Positions 44,702 to 54,201 of a stretch of DNA of 64,000 bases are shown in pieces. The DNA lies in NCBI GenBank assembly GCA_003225295.1, contig QHYZ01000046.1, positions 124,001-188,000 of the forward strand, read 5' to 3'. Position 1 is the stretch's first letter, and each line of letters begins with the position of its first letter. Made by a program: the position numbers and the translations under genes. Origin of the DNA: Acidobacteriota bacterium. Lineage in GTDB: Bacteria; Acidobacteriota; Terriglobia; Acidiferrales; UBA7541. The notes beneath the pieces are model-generated. The model saw nothing but the letters and a program-made list of their open reading frames with translations, made no database searches and was not told where the DNA came from.

Positions 44702-47257
44702 ATGCCTCGTTTTCTCCTCTTTTACCGATTGATGGTGCGCCCGCTCTTCCGTGAACCGCTGCGGACCTTGCTGACCATCTTGGCTATCGCCTTGGGCGTC
44801 GCCGTCGTCCTGGCCATCGATCTTGCGAGCGACGCCGCCACCGGCTCGTTCCGTAGTTCGATGGAAACCCTGGCCGGCGAAAACGAGCTGGAAGTGGTCA
44901 CCTCGGGAGGTGTGCCGGAATATGTGGTTGGTACGCTGGCAACGCTGGCCTATTCAATTCGAGTCTCACCACGCATCGAGGACTACGCGGTGATCACTGA
45001 TACCAAGAAGTCACTTCCTCTCATGGGACTGGATCTTATTGCGGAAGGTGGCGCTTACGCGCAGAGTGCACTCCAAAAAACTGCTGAGTCCCAGACGCAA
45101 AGCGCTTCGGAACAGGTGTTCAACCGGCTTGGAGACGCCGACGGCATTTGGGTGGGGTCGAGTGTGGGCTACCGGACGAGCGACCGCGTCGAACTGCTCA
45201 TCAACGATCGAGTCCGGACTTACACGGTGCGAGGCGTGTACCCCGATTCGAACGGCAACGAGTCCGCTATTGTGATGGACCTGGCCGCCGCCCAACATGC
45301 ACTGGGGCGCTATGGTCGCGTCGATCGCATCCTGCTGAAAGTGCCGGAGACTCCCAGCCTGGGGGACTGGCAGCAGCGTTTACGGACCGTGCTTCCTGCC
45401 GGAGTGGAAGTTCGATTGCGAGGCACTGCCACGAACGAGAATCGCCGCATGCTTGCCGCTTTCCGCTGGAACTTGCGCCTCTTGAGCTGCATTTCTCTCA
45501 TTGTCGGCGCATTCCTGATCTACAACACCATCTCCGTCTCGGTCGTCCGCCGCCGCCCGGAGATTGGAATCGCGCGCAGCCTCGGCGCCAGCCGCGGCGT
45601 CATTCTCTCGGCATTCCTAGGTGAAGCTGCCTGCCTGGGTCTGGCAGGCGCTCTCATCGGGCTTCCTCTCGGCCGCCTCATGGCCACTGGTGCGGTTCGC
45701 TTGATGGCCGCCACCGTGGAATCACTTTATGTCAGCAGCCGGCCAGGAATCATCGAGCTGAACGGGGCATCCGTACTTCTTGCGCTGGCGATTGGCGTTG
45801 GAGTTGCGGTTGCTTCCTCCTATTCGCCCGCGCGCGAGGCTTCCCAGGTTTCTCCTGTCGAGGCGATGGCGCGGGGCCGGCGCGAATATGACGTGCGTGT
45901 GCACCAAGCCCGCGATTTGTGGCTGGCTCTTGTGCTCGGTCTGGCGGCCGCCGCAGCCTCTCGCGCTCCGGCGGTCGCCGGCAAACCGCTTCTTGGGTAT
46001 CTCGCCGCGATCCTGCTCGTAGCGGCCTCGGCGTTGGCAATGCCCGCTTTCGTCGACGCGCTGACCTCCGTTTCTTCGAATCTTCTCGGCAAGGTTTTCG
46101 GTGTGGAGGCAATGCTTGCCTCGCGCACCCTGCGAGCCTCCTTGCGCCGAACTTCTGTCCTGGTTGGCGCGCTTTCGACCGCCATCGCGATGATGACGGC
46201 GGTCGGGATCATGGTCGGGAGTTTCCGCCAAACGGTCGTGCTCTGGATGAGCGACCAGTTGCCCGCTGATCTCTATCTCCGTCCCGCTGGTTTTGCAGCC
46301 GCAGACCGCCATCCCACCATTTCTTCCGGTGTGGCGGAAGAAGTAGCAAAACTGCCGGGCGTCGCAGCCGTTGAACGCCTGCGCGCTTACGAAATCAGCT
46401 ATGAAGACATGCCTGCTACGCTCGCTTCCGCCGACCTGAACGTCCGGCGCTCCCATCGCAATTCCGACTTTTTCTCCGGACGCCCGAGCGAGCAAGTCCT
46501 CGCCGAATTGCGCGATTCGAATGCCGTCATCGTCAGTGAGCCCTTCACTTACAAGCACCATCTGAAGGCCGGCGATTCCCTGACCCTTTCACTGGGGGCA
46601 ACCCAGGCGTCATTCCGCATCGCTGACGTTTATTACGATTACTCCAGCGAGCGCGGCAGCATCCTGATGGACCGCCAGACCATGCTGCGGTTCTTGCCTG
46701 ATCCCGCACCCTCGAATGTCGCCATTTATGTTTCTCCGGACGCACCATTGGAGATAGTTCGAGCTGAAATCGAAAAAGCCACCGCTGGCCATCGCGTCTT
46801 ACTGTTTTCGAATCGGGACTTGCGCGCCGAAGCCATGCGCATCTTTGACCGCACGTTTGCCATCACCTACGCCCTGGAAGCGGTTGCGATCATCGTCGCG
46901 GTTATGGGCATTGCCGGAGCGCTTCTTGCTTTGGTGATTGACCGCCGCCGCGAACTTGGACTGCTTCGATTTCTCGGTGCGGCCACCTGGCAGGTTCGAA
47001 AGCTGATTCTAATGGAGGCCAGTTTGCTTGGACTCTTGGCCAATCTTGCAGGTCTCGCCCTGGGATTTGTGCTGTCGCTCATTCTCATCTATGTGGTCAA
47101 CAAACAGTCGTTCGGCTGGACGATCCGGTTTCACTGGCCGGTGGAAATTCTTTTTGGCGCGCTTGCGGTCGTGTATGGGGCCACTGTGCTTGCTGGCCTC
47201 TACCCGGCGCAGGTGGCCGTGCGCTTGAATCCAATTGAGGTCGTCCATGAAGACTAG
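44702..47257 (+). CDS. ABC exporter permease with two FtsX domains
   Basis: An 851-residue inner-membrane protein from ATG 44702, one base after the ATPase stop. An N-terminal helix (LLTILAIALGVAVVLAID) and a large periplasmic domain precede the first FtsX core (ISVSVVRRRPEIGIARSLGASRGVIL). After a second helix set comes another periplasmic domain (residues about 520-710) and the second FtsX core (LLALVIDRRRELGLLRFLGAATWQV). This doubled form resembles the LolE/AttG-like permeases that extract lipids or lipoproteins from the membrane. The cargo is unknown. Confidence 0.92.
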   Translation: MPRFLLFYRLMVRPLFREPLRTLLTILAIALGVAVVLAIDLASDAATGSFRSSMETLAGENELEVVTSGGVPEYVVGTLATLAYSIRVSPRIEDYAVITDTKKSLPLMGLDLIAEGGAYAQSALQKTAESQTQSASEQVFNRLGDADGIWVGSSVGYRTSDRVELLINDRVRTYTVRGVYPDSNGNESAIVMDLAAAQHALGRYGRVDRILLKVPETPSLGDWQQRLRTVLPAGVEVRLRGTATNENRRMLAAFRWNLRLLSCISLIVGAFLIYNTISVSVVRRRPEIGIARSLGASRGVILSAFLGEAACLGLAGALIGLPLGRLMATGAVRLMAATVESLYVSSRPGIIELNGASVLLALAIGVGVAVASSYSPAREASQVSPVEAMARGRREYDVRVHQARDLWLALVLGLAAAAASRAPAVAGKPLLGYLAAILLVAASALAMPAFVDALTSVSSNLLGKVFGVEAMLASRTLRASLRRTSVLVGALSTAIAMMTAVGIMVGSFRQTVVLWMSDQLPADLYLRPAGFAAADRHPTISSGVAEEVAKLPGVAAVERLRAYEISYEDMPATLASADLNVRRSHRNSDFFSGRPSEQVLAELRDSNAVIVSEPFTYKHHLKAGDSLTLSLGATQASFRIADVYYDYSSERGSILMDRQTMLRFLPDPAPSNVAIYVSPDAPLEIVRAEIEKATAGHRVLLFSNRDLRAEAMRIFDRTFAITYALEAVAIIVAVMGIAGALLALVIDRRRELGLLRFLGAATWQVRKLILMEASLLGLLANLAGLALGFVLSLILIYVVNKQSFGWTIRFHWPVEILFGALAVVYGATVLAGLYPAQVAVRLNPIEVVHED

Positions 47258-48335
47258 GCTCGCAGGACTCGCGGCCGCGCTGCTTCTCCAGCAGCCTCTT
47301 GCGCCGCAATATCGCACCGCCTTGCCGGGATACCGTTACGAATTCCCGCGGGATCATTTCAATCACCCGGATTTTCAAAGTGAATGGTGGTACTACACCG
47401 GAAATCTGAAATCGCTTGACGGCCACCGGTTCGGATTCGAACTGACCTTCTTCCGGCAAGCCGTCAGCCGCGATCCCACGAGGAACACCGTCTGGGAGGT
47501 GCGGGATCTCTACCTCGCGCATCTGGCGTTGAGCGACCTGGATGGCGGGAAGTTCTATCACCTGGAACGCATCAATCGATCCGGACCCGGCGTCGCCGCC
47601 GCGAGTGAATCTCTCGGTCGCATTTGGAATGGCAATTGGCAGACTCAATGGCACGGCAGCGACCAGGAGCTAAAAGCGGTCAGTGAGCGCTTTCAACTGC
47701 ACTTGACGCTGCATCCGGAAAAACCTGCTGTCATTCACGGTGAGAACGGCGTCAGTCAAAAGGCGGAGGGTCCGGGCCACGCCTCCCACTATGTTTCTCT
47801 AACCCGGCTGGCTACTTCGGGTGACATCGATCTCCGTGACAAAAAATTTGAAGTGCACGGAACGAGTTGGATGGACCACGAGTTCTTTACCCATCAGCTC
47901 GAACCCAACCAGACAGGCTGGGATTGGCTGGGCCTCCAACTCCAGGACGGCACGGAGTTGATGCTCTTCCACATTCGCCGGATGGATGGTTCGATTGATC
48001 CGCACTCGGCTGGCACTTACGTTGACGCAGAAGGAAAGACGACACACCTGCGCTCAAGTGATTTCAAGTTGCAGCCCACCGGAGAAAAATGGAAGAGCCC
48101 CCTTACCGGCGCCGAATATCCCATCCACTGGAAGGCAGCGATTCCGAAATTAGCCATCGAACTCGAAGCAAAAACACCGCTCGAATGCCAGGAACTGACC
48201 GGGCAAACAAAACTTGCTCCGAACTATTGGGAGGGCGCCATGGTCATCACCGGTCAGCGCAAAGCACAACCGCTCAGCGGCGCCGGCTATCTGGAAATGA
48301 CCGGCTACGACCGGCCCGTTCAACTCGTTCCGTGA
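47247..48335 (+). CDS. AttH/CrtC-like lipocalin-type exported protein
   Basis: A 362-residue protein from ATG 47247, overlapping the end of the permease gene by 11 bases. A short signal peptide (LAGLAAALLLQQPLAP) is followed by two lipocalin-like halves. Markers are FPRDHFNHPDFQSEWWYYTGNL, SHYVSLTRL, and the WMDHEFF and LGLQLQDGTELMLFHIR segments of the CrtC/AttH family (PF07143). Family members hydrate carotenoids or are called secreted hydrolases without proof. Translational coupling to an FtsX exporter suggests that it receives or modifies the lipid exported by it. Confidence 0.88.
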   Translation: MKTRLAGLAAALLLQQPLAPQYRTALPGYRYEFPRDHFNHPDFQSEWWYYTGNLKSLDGHRFGFELTFFRQAVSRDPTRNTVWEVRDLYLAHLALSDLDGGKFYHLERINRSGPGVAAASESLGRIWNGNWQTQWHGSDQELKAVSERFQLHLTLHPEKPAVIHGENGVSQKAEGPGHASHYVSLTRLATSGDIDLRDKKFEVHGTSWMDHEFFTHQLEPNQTGWDWLGLQLQDGTELMLFHIRRMDGSIDPHSAGTYVDAEGKTTHLRSSDFKLQPTGEKWKSPLTGAEYPIHWKAAIPKLAIELEAKTPLECQELTGQTKLAPNYWEGAMVITGQRKAQPLSGAGYLEMTGYDRPVQLVP

Positions 48336-48436
48336 CCAGGGTGTTCTGCCACCTCTTAACTTTGTCTAGATTCCGCCAAATCCTGACTGACGGGGCTACC
48401 GGACTGGCGTGCCAGCGCCATGCATTTGCCGAAATC

Positions 48437-49405
48437 TCAGTGGGAGGCCTTCATCTGGGTTTCCAGAAAGGCCAGTACATCGTTTCCCCAGACATCGGTT
48501 GCCGACGAACAAAATCCCCAGTGCCCATCCTGATGGGTGCTGCCGAAAGCCGGATAGATCTTTGATTGAAAGTCCTTCTTCTTTTTGTTGGCTTCTTCGC
48601 TCAAGACCCGGCTGGGAGCCAGGCTGTAATCGTTCGCCGCCTGGAGCAGAAAAACAGGTGCCTTGGCGAGATCCACTGCACGCACTAGGCGATCTTGAAG
48701 TGCCACATTCTGCTCCCACGACATGGCGCCCGGAGCGAACGGCACCAGCGCCTTTACGCCCAGGTCACGTTCACCAGTGAGTAGCGTTTGGATGCCACCG
48801 TAGGAGCACGCTGAAATGACAATGCGGGCAGGGTCAACAAAGGGCCGAGATTTCAGATAATTGAGGCCGGCAATCACATCGACAACTGCGGCTTGCTGAA
48901 GCTCGACCATACGCCGAGCACGCTCGCCTGGAGGCGCCTGGGCGACCAGGTCCTGGATGTAATTACCCGGCGAGCGTCCTTGTCCTCGGCGATGCGGCAC
49001 AAAGAAGACGTAGGAATGCGCGGTGTAGAACTTGGTTAAGGCTGGCTGAGAACCCGGCAATTTCTCGCTGCCATGATTCCACACGATTGCCGGAAAAGGT
49101 CCAGTACCCTCCGGCTTCCAAAGAAATCCGTGCAACTCCGGTCCACCGCTTGAAAACACAACCTCCTCAGGCTTGGTTTGGGCTACTGCTAAGGCCTGAG
49201 CTAATGTGCATAGCAAGAATCCGCAGAGGAATCTCTTCGTTCTCAGCGCGAGAAACGAGAGGCGAGTGATTCTTCGGACGGTTATCAGCGAGGAAGGGCG
49301 ACCGCACTCGCGTTGTGTTCCCGTGTCGCAGGCCGAGGTGCCCGTGGACCTTGGTGTCATTTTGCTTGCCCTTATCAAGCGAGAGCATAACTTAGGAAAC
49401 CCCAA
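48437..49405 (-). CDS. Exported alpha/beta hydrolase, dienelactone-hydrolase-like
   Basis: The hydrolase domain starts near TKPEEVVFSSGGPELHGFLWKP. It has the HGSE oxyanion region, nucleophile elbow ISACSYGG with A in place of the usual first G, the acid in AANDYSLAP and histidine in GHWGF. Just before it is a signal-peptide-like stretch (RFLCGFLLCTLAQALAVAQ). The first about 55 codons look non-coding in style, and no good ATG lies directly before the signal peptide, so the true start is unsure (ATG 49360, or a rare start codon). The substrate is unknown. Confidence 0.75.
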   Translation of the reverse strand: MGFPKLCSRLIRASKMTPRSTGTSACDTGTQRECGRPSSLITVRRITRLSFLALRTKRFLCGFLLCTLAQALAVAQTKPEEVVFSSGGPELHGFLWKPEGTGPFPAIVWNHGSEKLPGSQPALTKFYTAHSYVFFVPHRRGQGRSPGNYIQDLVAQAPPGERARRMVELQQAAVVDVIAGLNYLKSRPFVDPARIVISACSYGGIQTLLTGERDLGVKALVPFAPGAMSWEQNVALQDRLVRAVDLAKAPVFLLQAANDYSLAPSRVLSEEANKKKKDFQSKIYPAFGSTHQDGHWGFCSSATDVWGNDVLAFLETQMKASH

Positions 49406-49666
49406 AAAGACACGGGCACCATTCGAGCGTAAGAGTTAGGACCTGGGAGAAAAGTGTGGATGACCAACTCTTAGCAGGCAGGACGTTCAAGGCGATGCCG
49501 ACTCAGCCGGTGAATCCGGGATTCCTGCAGGAGATAAAGTAGTTCAGAAAGAACGTCGCGCTATTGGCCCTGCAAGATGCTGTGTGTCGAGGACAGGGGA
49601 AGCGTAAGATGCGCGGGTCAGTGGTCCGAATCGGAAATTCGAGTCAAAATCAGTCCGGGGGTAGGG

Positions 49667-50449
49667 ATGAAATCGATGGTGCTTCTTGGCGTGTTGAGTC
49701 TGCTGCCGGCCTTCAGTTGTTTTGCGCAAACGAAGAAACCCGAAGAGACCGCCTCGTCCCTTCCCGCGGGGCTCGAACGAATGCCCGAATCGCTCGACGT
49801 GCGCTTCGCGCTCAGCGCCGCGCCGCCGCATTTGCGCGATGCCGCGACGGTCTACGTGCTGGACCCTGCGAAAGGCTACGTCCTCAACCGCAAAGGAATC
49901 AATGGTGTGAGCTGCATCGTGGTCCGCAGCGACTGGCAATGGACGAATCACGCGTTCCGCGACGACATTTTCTGGGCCGTGTGCTACGACGCCGAAGGCT
50001 CGAAAACGCTCCTGCAGGACTACCTCGCCGCCGCCGAGCTGCGCGCGCGTGGGATGGACTCGAAGCAAGCGCACGAGGAAATCACCAAGCGGTTTGGCAC
50101 TGCCGCGTATCCTAATCCGGCTCGCGTGGGAGTTTCCTACATGCTGGCACCGATCATGCGCGGCTTTCCCGGCCCTCGCACCATGAACATGCCGCACTAC
50201 ATGTTTTACGCTCCCAACGTCACCGACGCCGACATCGGCGGAAAGCCGTACGGCCTGTACCCCTTCATTCTGAGCATGAGCCCGGGCCGCGACGACGTGA
50301 TCATCATGCTGGTGGGCCAGACCGAGAAAGACAAAATCCTCGGCGAAGGAAAGGATCTGCTCGCCGATCTGTGCTCCTATCGCAATTACTTGTGCACCTC
50401 GGCGGAAACGCGGGCGCGCATGCCCAACGATCCGCTGCCAAACAACTAG
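49667..50449 (+). CDS. Exported hypothetical protein, 260 aa
   Basis: From ATG 49667, 260 residues with a signal peptide ending near SCFAQ. The mature part is globular with RMPESLDVRFALSAAPPHLRDAATVYVLD near its start, a WQWTNHAFRDDIFWAVCYD segment and four cysteines. No catalytic motif is recognised. The pattern recalls small exported proteins found repeatedly in Acidobacteriota, but no function is known. It stands alone, upstream of the oxidoreductase cluster. Confidence 0.7.
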   Translation: MKSMVLLGVLSLLPAFSCFAQTKKPEETASSLPAGLERMPESLDVRFALSAAPPHLRDAATVYVLDPAKGYVLNRKGINGVSCIVVRSDWQWTNHAFRDDIFWAVCYDAEGSKTLLQDYLAAAELRARGMDSKQAHEEITKRFGTAAYPNPARVGVSYMLAPIMRGFPGPRTMNMPHYMFYAPNVTDADIGGKPYGLYPFILSMSPGRDDVIIMLVGQTEKDKILGEGKDLLADLCSYRNYLCTSAETRARMPNDPLPNN

Positions 50450-50790
50450 CCGTTCTGACTTGCTGGGTGCCCCATCCGCCGGGGGAACCTGTCTCTGGCG
50501 AATTGTTATTTCGCCCTGTTACTCCCAATGAGGTTGCGCGCATAGAAATTCACGTGCTGGTCGAAGAAGAGGGACCAAGAGTGGTTTTTTGCCCGTAGCT
50601 TTGATGATTTGCCGCCAAACGAGACTGCTTGGTGATCAACGGAAGCGTTTGACTGTCACGTGGGAAGCCAAATTTAGGAGGCCAATTTAGGAAGCCAATT
50701 TAGGAAGCTTGACAGCAATGCAAAAACAAAGTATTTGACATAGACCGTAATAAAAAAGCATCAATTCGAGAGTCAAGGCAACATCCATTG
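50450..50790. other. Intergenic region with tandem repeat and promoter-like signals
   Basis: No gene was found. The segment holds the short tandem repeat at 50664-50710, directly followed by AT-rich DNA with two TTGACA hexamers (50709-50714 and 50735-50740). The first is followed after 17 bases by a poor -10 candidate (TATTTG). It precedes a cluster running in the same direction and probably contains its promoter. Confidence 0.5.
50664..50710. repeat. 13-bp tandem repeat, about 3.5 copies
   Basis: Units are GAAGCCAAATTTAG, GAGGCCAATTTAG, GAAGCCAATTTAG and a partial GAAGCTT. The repeat ends where the first TTGACA begins, about 80 bases before the coding start of the oxidoreductase cluster. 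It could be a set of regulator binding sites or simple slippage. Confidence 0.8.
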
Positions 50791-51432
50791 ATGGACGACC
50801 GCGCGGTTTCCAGAAGAGGTGCACTGAGATATCTGGGCCTGCTGGCCGCCAGTGCCGCAGGCCGCCAATTTTTGGCTGCGTGGCTTCCTTCACCCGCCAC
50901 CTATGCAACTGGACGGAACGGTTTGGTGACCTTGCAGGGAATGAGCCACCCGCCTGAAGTGGAACCCGCCGCGCCGTACGCACCGCAGTTTTTCAAGCCG
51001 GGGGAATTCAAGACCGTCGAACTCCTGGCGGAGATGATCATCCCCACTGACGATAAACCAGGCGCCAAAGAAGCCAAAGTAGCGAGCTACATCGATTTCG
51101 TCGTTTTTTCAGCGCGCGAGTTCGAACCTGCACTGCAGCGGGAGTGGATGGATGGCTTGGCTTTCCTCGATCGTGAGAGCCACAGACAGTTTGGGAAGGC
51201 GTTCCGCATGGCCTCAACGGCAGAGCGGGTAGATTTGCTGACCGATGTGAGTTTGCCAGAACGCGATCCGGGAGCGCGTCACGAGGGTTACAGGTTCTTC
51301 CGGCTGGTCAAGAATATGACGGTAGAAGCGTTTTACACCTCACGGATTGGCTTGATCGATGTGTTGGACTTTCAGGGCATGAATTACATGAGCGAATTCC
51401 CCGGCTGCACGCACCCGGAGCATCAACATTAG
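50791..51432 (+). CDS. Gluconate 2-dehydrogenase subunit 3-like Tat subunit of a GMC dehydrogenase
   Basis: A 213-residue protein from ATG 50791. The leader SRRGALRYLGLLAASAAG is a Tat signal. The body matches the Gluconate_2-dh3 fold: FKTVELLAEMIIPTDDKPGAKEAKVASYIDFVV near residues 75-110 and FRLVKNMTVEAFYTSRIG near the end. In sugar dehydrogenases this small subunit carries the Tat signal and takes the cofactor-loaded large subunit across the membrane with it. The large subunit encoded at 52456 indeed has no signal of its own. No cytochrome c subunit is seen nearby. Confidence 0.88.
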   Translation: MDDRAVSRRGALRYLGLLAASAAGRQFLAAWLPSPATYATGRNGLVTLQGMSHPPEVEPAAPYAPQFFKPGEFKTVELLAEMIIPTDDKPGAKEAKVASYIDFVVFSAREFEPALQREWMDGLAFLDRESHRQFGKAFRMASTAERVDLLTDVSLPERDPGARHEGYRFFRLVKNMTVEAFYTSRIGLIDVLDFQGMNYMSEFPGCTHPEHQH

Positions 51433-51502
51433 CTTGGCCAGTCGAAGTAGCATTCAAAGGTCGGGAAATAGAACGTGGATGCGTTTGGGCTCGGAGGTTG
51501 GC

Positions 51503-52424
51503 ATGGATAAACCGATGTTACGCCGCCGATTTCTTGTTGCTGCGGGCGCTGCAGCTGTTGCCGCCCCCCCAGGAGGAAATGCTTTTGCCAGACCGCGCGC
51601 GGCCGCGACAATTCAAACGGCCAAGCAGGCCAGGCTCTTCGTGGGGTGCTGCGCATATTCCTATTTCAAATATTTCAATGCGGGCTCCATGACGATGGAG
51701 AGTTTTATTCACAGGGCTGTCGAACTTGAGGTGTATGGCGTTGACATTACAACGTACTGGCTGAAGTCCGTGGAGCCGGAATAGCTAGTCTCTTTACGGC
51801 ACCTGGCTTTTAAGAATGGCGTGTCTCTTTCTGGCATCGCGATTCGCACGGAAATGTGCCAGGCCGGCGGCGCCATCCGCGCCGAGGAAGTTCAGAGAAT
51901 TTCAGCAGTGGGTTGACGCGGCCGGGCTGCTGGGGGCGTCGCATATACGCGTATTCGCAGGGAATCTTCCCGGTGGCGCTACCGAAGAGCAGGGGATCGC
52001 GTGGGTAGTGGAAACGATGAAGCCGGCGTGCGATTATGCGGCCAAGAGGGGCGTTACTCTGGGAATCGAAAACCACGGAGGCATGACGGCTCGAGCGGCG
52101 ACAACTTTGGAAATTCTCCGGCGAGTGGATTCCCCGTACGCAGGAATTAACCTTGATATCTCCAACTTCGCAAGCAAGTCGGACGACGAGATGTATTCGG
52201 ATATCCAAGCGTGTGTCCCTTATGCAACCCACGCTCACATCCGCGATCTTTTTGGCGCAACAAAGCGGCCCATCGATTTGGACCGCGTTTGGCGGCTCTT
52301 CGCTCAGGGCGAATACAAAGGATACATGTCCGCGGAATATGAAGGTGAAGAAGATCCGATGACAGGCGTGCCAAAATTGCTGGAGAAAATCAAGGTTTTA
52401 TGCCGTAAGTATTCGAGCGCCTGA
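51503..52424 (+). pseudogene. Tat-exported sugar isomerase/epimerase-like TIM barrel, nonsense plus frameshift
   Basis: Start ATG 51503 has GGAGG seven bases upstream. A Tat leader (LRRRFLVAAGAAAVAA) and the barrel opening CCAYSYFKYF lead to YWLKSVEPE, then TAG at 51782-51784. The same frame continues sensibly as LVSLRHLAFKNGVSLSGIAIR, so TAG probably replaced a tyrosine codon. Near 51892-51896 one extra T shifts the frame; without it the sequence goes on as QQWVDAAGLLGASHIRVFAG. The rest is intact with GIENHGG, NLDISNF, HAHIRD and SAEYEGEED metal and active-site segments of the xylose-isomerase-like family. Two lesions of different kinds favour true decay over a single read error. Confidence 0.82.
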
Positions 52425-52455
52425 TTTGATTTGACGGGTAGCAAGGAGACCGGCA

Positions 52456-54153
52456 GTGGGCACGCAGACGGTCTATGATGCGGTTGTGGTGGGCTCCGGA
52501 GCTTCAGGGGGTGTTGCTGCTTACGCTCTTGCCAGCGAGGGACTTCAAGTCTTGTGCCTGGAAGCAGGGCCAATGATTGAGCCTCATAGGGATTTCCACA
52601 CCCACAAGTACCCCTTCAAATGGCCGTACCGCGGCTCCGGTAAACCTGGGAAGTACGGCAAGTTGCCGCAGGGAATGGAATGGAAAATCAACGAGTGGAC
52701 CGAGAATCTTTATACCGTGCCTCAGGACGATCCCTACGCACTGGCGCCCGGGGCAAAGTTCACCTGGACAAGACTGCGCGCCGTGGGCGGCCGGACGCTG
52801 GTGTGGGGCCGGGAATCGGGACGCTTCGGCCCGCTCGATTTCAAGCCCAGGAGTTTGCAGGACGGATTTGGCGAGGATTGGCCCATCACCTACGAAGAAT
52901 TGGCGCCCTATTACGACAAGGTTGAGGCACTGATCGGAGTAGCGGGAGGGGGAGAAGATGTTTACAACTCGCCCGCCAACAAGAACATTCTTCCGGCGTT
53001 TCGCCCACGCTGCGGCGAGTGGCTGATTAAGAAAGGCGCGGCCAAGCTCGGCATCAAGACCGTAGCATTCCCTCTGGCCGTACTCAGTAAGCCCTATGAT
53101 AATCGGCTTGCTTGCCACTATTGCGGAGCATGCAACTTTGGGTGCGATACAGCTTCTCGGTTCAGCACGTTGGAAGTGCTTTTTCCCAAGCTTCAAAAAA
53201 TGAACAACTTTACCCTGCGCACCAATGCTGTGGCGCACCGCGTCTTACTTGACGCTTCAACTGGTAAAGCGCGCGGAGTTTCTTTTGTCGATACCACCAA
53301 CAAACTGGAGTACGAGGCGTACGGAAAAACCGTGGTTCTGGGCGCATCCATGGTGGAATCCATCCGGATTCTCTTTAACTCACGCACCCGGGAGTTCCCG
53401 CAGGGGCTGGCGAATTCAAGCGGCACACTCGGGCGATATCTCATGGAACATGTGGCCTTCAATGACATTGAGGGATTTTTTCCGCAACTTGCCGGCCAGC
53501 CCTCGACCAACGACGATGGACCGGGCGCCAATAGCCTGTACATCCCCCGCTATAACTACGGAAGGAAAAATGACAAGTTTCTGCGGGGCTACCGCTTCAC
53601 TTTCTATACGGGTTGCGGCATGGGACCCGGGCCAGGATCGCATCTGCCGGGTTTCGGTTCCGCGTACAAGAAGAGAATCAAGGAGCTGTATCCAGCCGCT
53701 GTGAGCATTGGTGGGTACGGCGAAGGGCTGCCATTTGACTGGAACTACGTGGAAATTGATCCCGACGGACTGACCGACCGTTACCGGATTCCTCAGGTTC
53801 GTTTTCACACCAACGCAGAATACGATCATTCATTTGCCATGCGGGATGAGATGTACGGTCAGATGGAGGAGATCTTGAAGGCCTCCGGCGCGGAGGTCCT
53901 TCCTTACGAGAAGAGGAATCCGTATCCGCTCGGAAGCGTGACCCATGAAGCGGGTGGCGCGCGCATGGGAGACGATCCCAAGACTTCCGTGCTGGACCGA
54001 TGGAATTGTTGCCACGACATCAAGAATTTGCTGGTGGTGGACGCCGCATGTTTCACCTCTCATCCGGAGAAGTCGGTGACGCTCACGATTATGGCTTTAG
54101 CTCTTCGCGCCAGCGAACATTTGGCAGAGGAGATGCGACTCGGGGAAGTGTGA
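52456..54153 (+). CDS. GMC-family FAD sugar dehydrogenase, large subunit
   Basis: A 565-residue protein from GTG 52456, with AAGGAGA seven bases upstream. The FAD-binding GSGASGG lies near residue 15. A cysteine cluster [11 protein letters not shown] near residue 222 is like the iron-sulfur site of FAD glucose dehydrogenases. The C-terminal GMC region has [13 protein letters not shown] and the final FAD segment [25 protein letters not shown]. It has no signal peptide, so export with the Tat subunit encoded at 50791 is likely. This complex type oxidises sugars at C1, C2 or C3 in the periplasm; which one applies is not decidable here. Confidence 0.9.
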   Translation: MGTQTVYDAVVVGSGASGGVAAYALASEGLQVLCLEAGPMIEPHRDFHTHKYPFKWPYRGSGKPGKYGKLPQGMEWKINEWTENLYTVPQDDPYALAPGAKFTWTRLRAVGGRTLVWGRESGRFGPLDFKPRSLQDGFGEDWPITYEELAPYYDKVEALIGVAGGGEDVYNSPANKNILPAFRPRCGEWLIKKGAAKLGIKTVAFPLAVLSKPYDNRLACHYCGACNFGCDTASRFSTLEVLFPKLQKMNNFTLRTNAVAHRVLLDASTGKARGVSFVDTTNKLEYEAYGKTVVLGASMVESIRILFNSRTREFPQGLANSSGTLGRYLMEHVAFNDIEGFFPQLAGQPSTNDDGPGANSLYIPRYNYGRKNDKFLRGYRFTFYTGCGMGPGPGSHLPGFGSAYKKRIKELYPAAVSIGGYGEGLPFDWNYVEIDPDGLTDRYRIPQVRFHTNAEYDHSFAMRDEMYGQMEEILKASGAEVLPYEKRNPYPLGSVTHEAGGARMGDDPKTSVLDRWNCCHDIKNLLVVDAACFTSHPEKSVTLTIMALALRASEHLAEEMRLGEV

Positions 54154-54201
54154 GAGTTGCCGCCCACTGGTAATCAGAGTGGTGCCCGGGTGCCAACAAA
54201 A

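Noticed and set aside
51782-51784. TAG read as pyrrolysine
   Set aside because: The same gene also has a frameshift, the family has no catalytic residue there, and nothing else points to pyrrolysine use.
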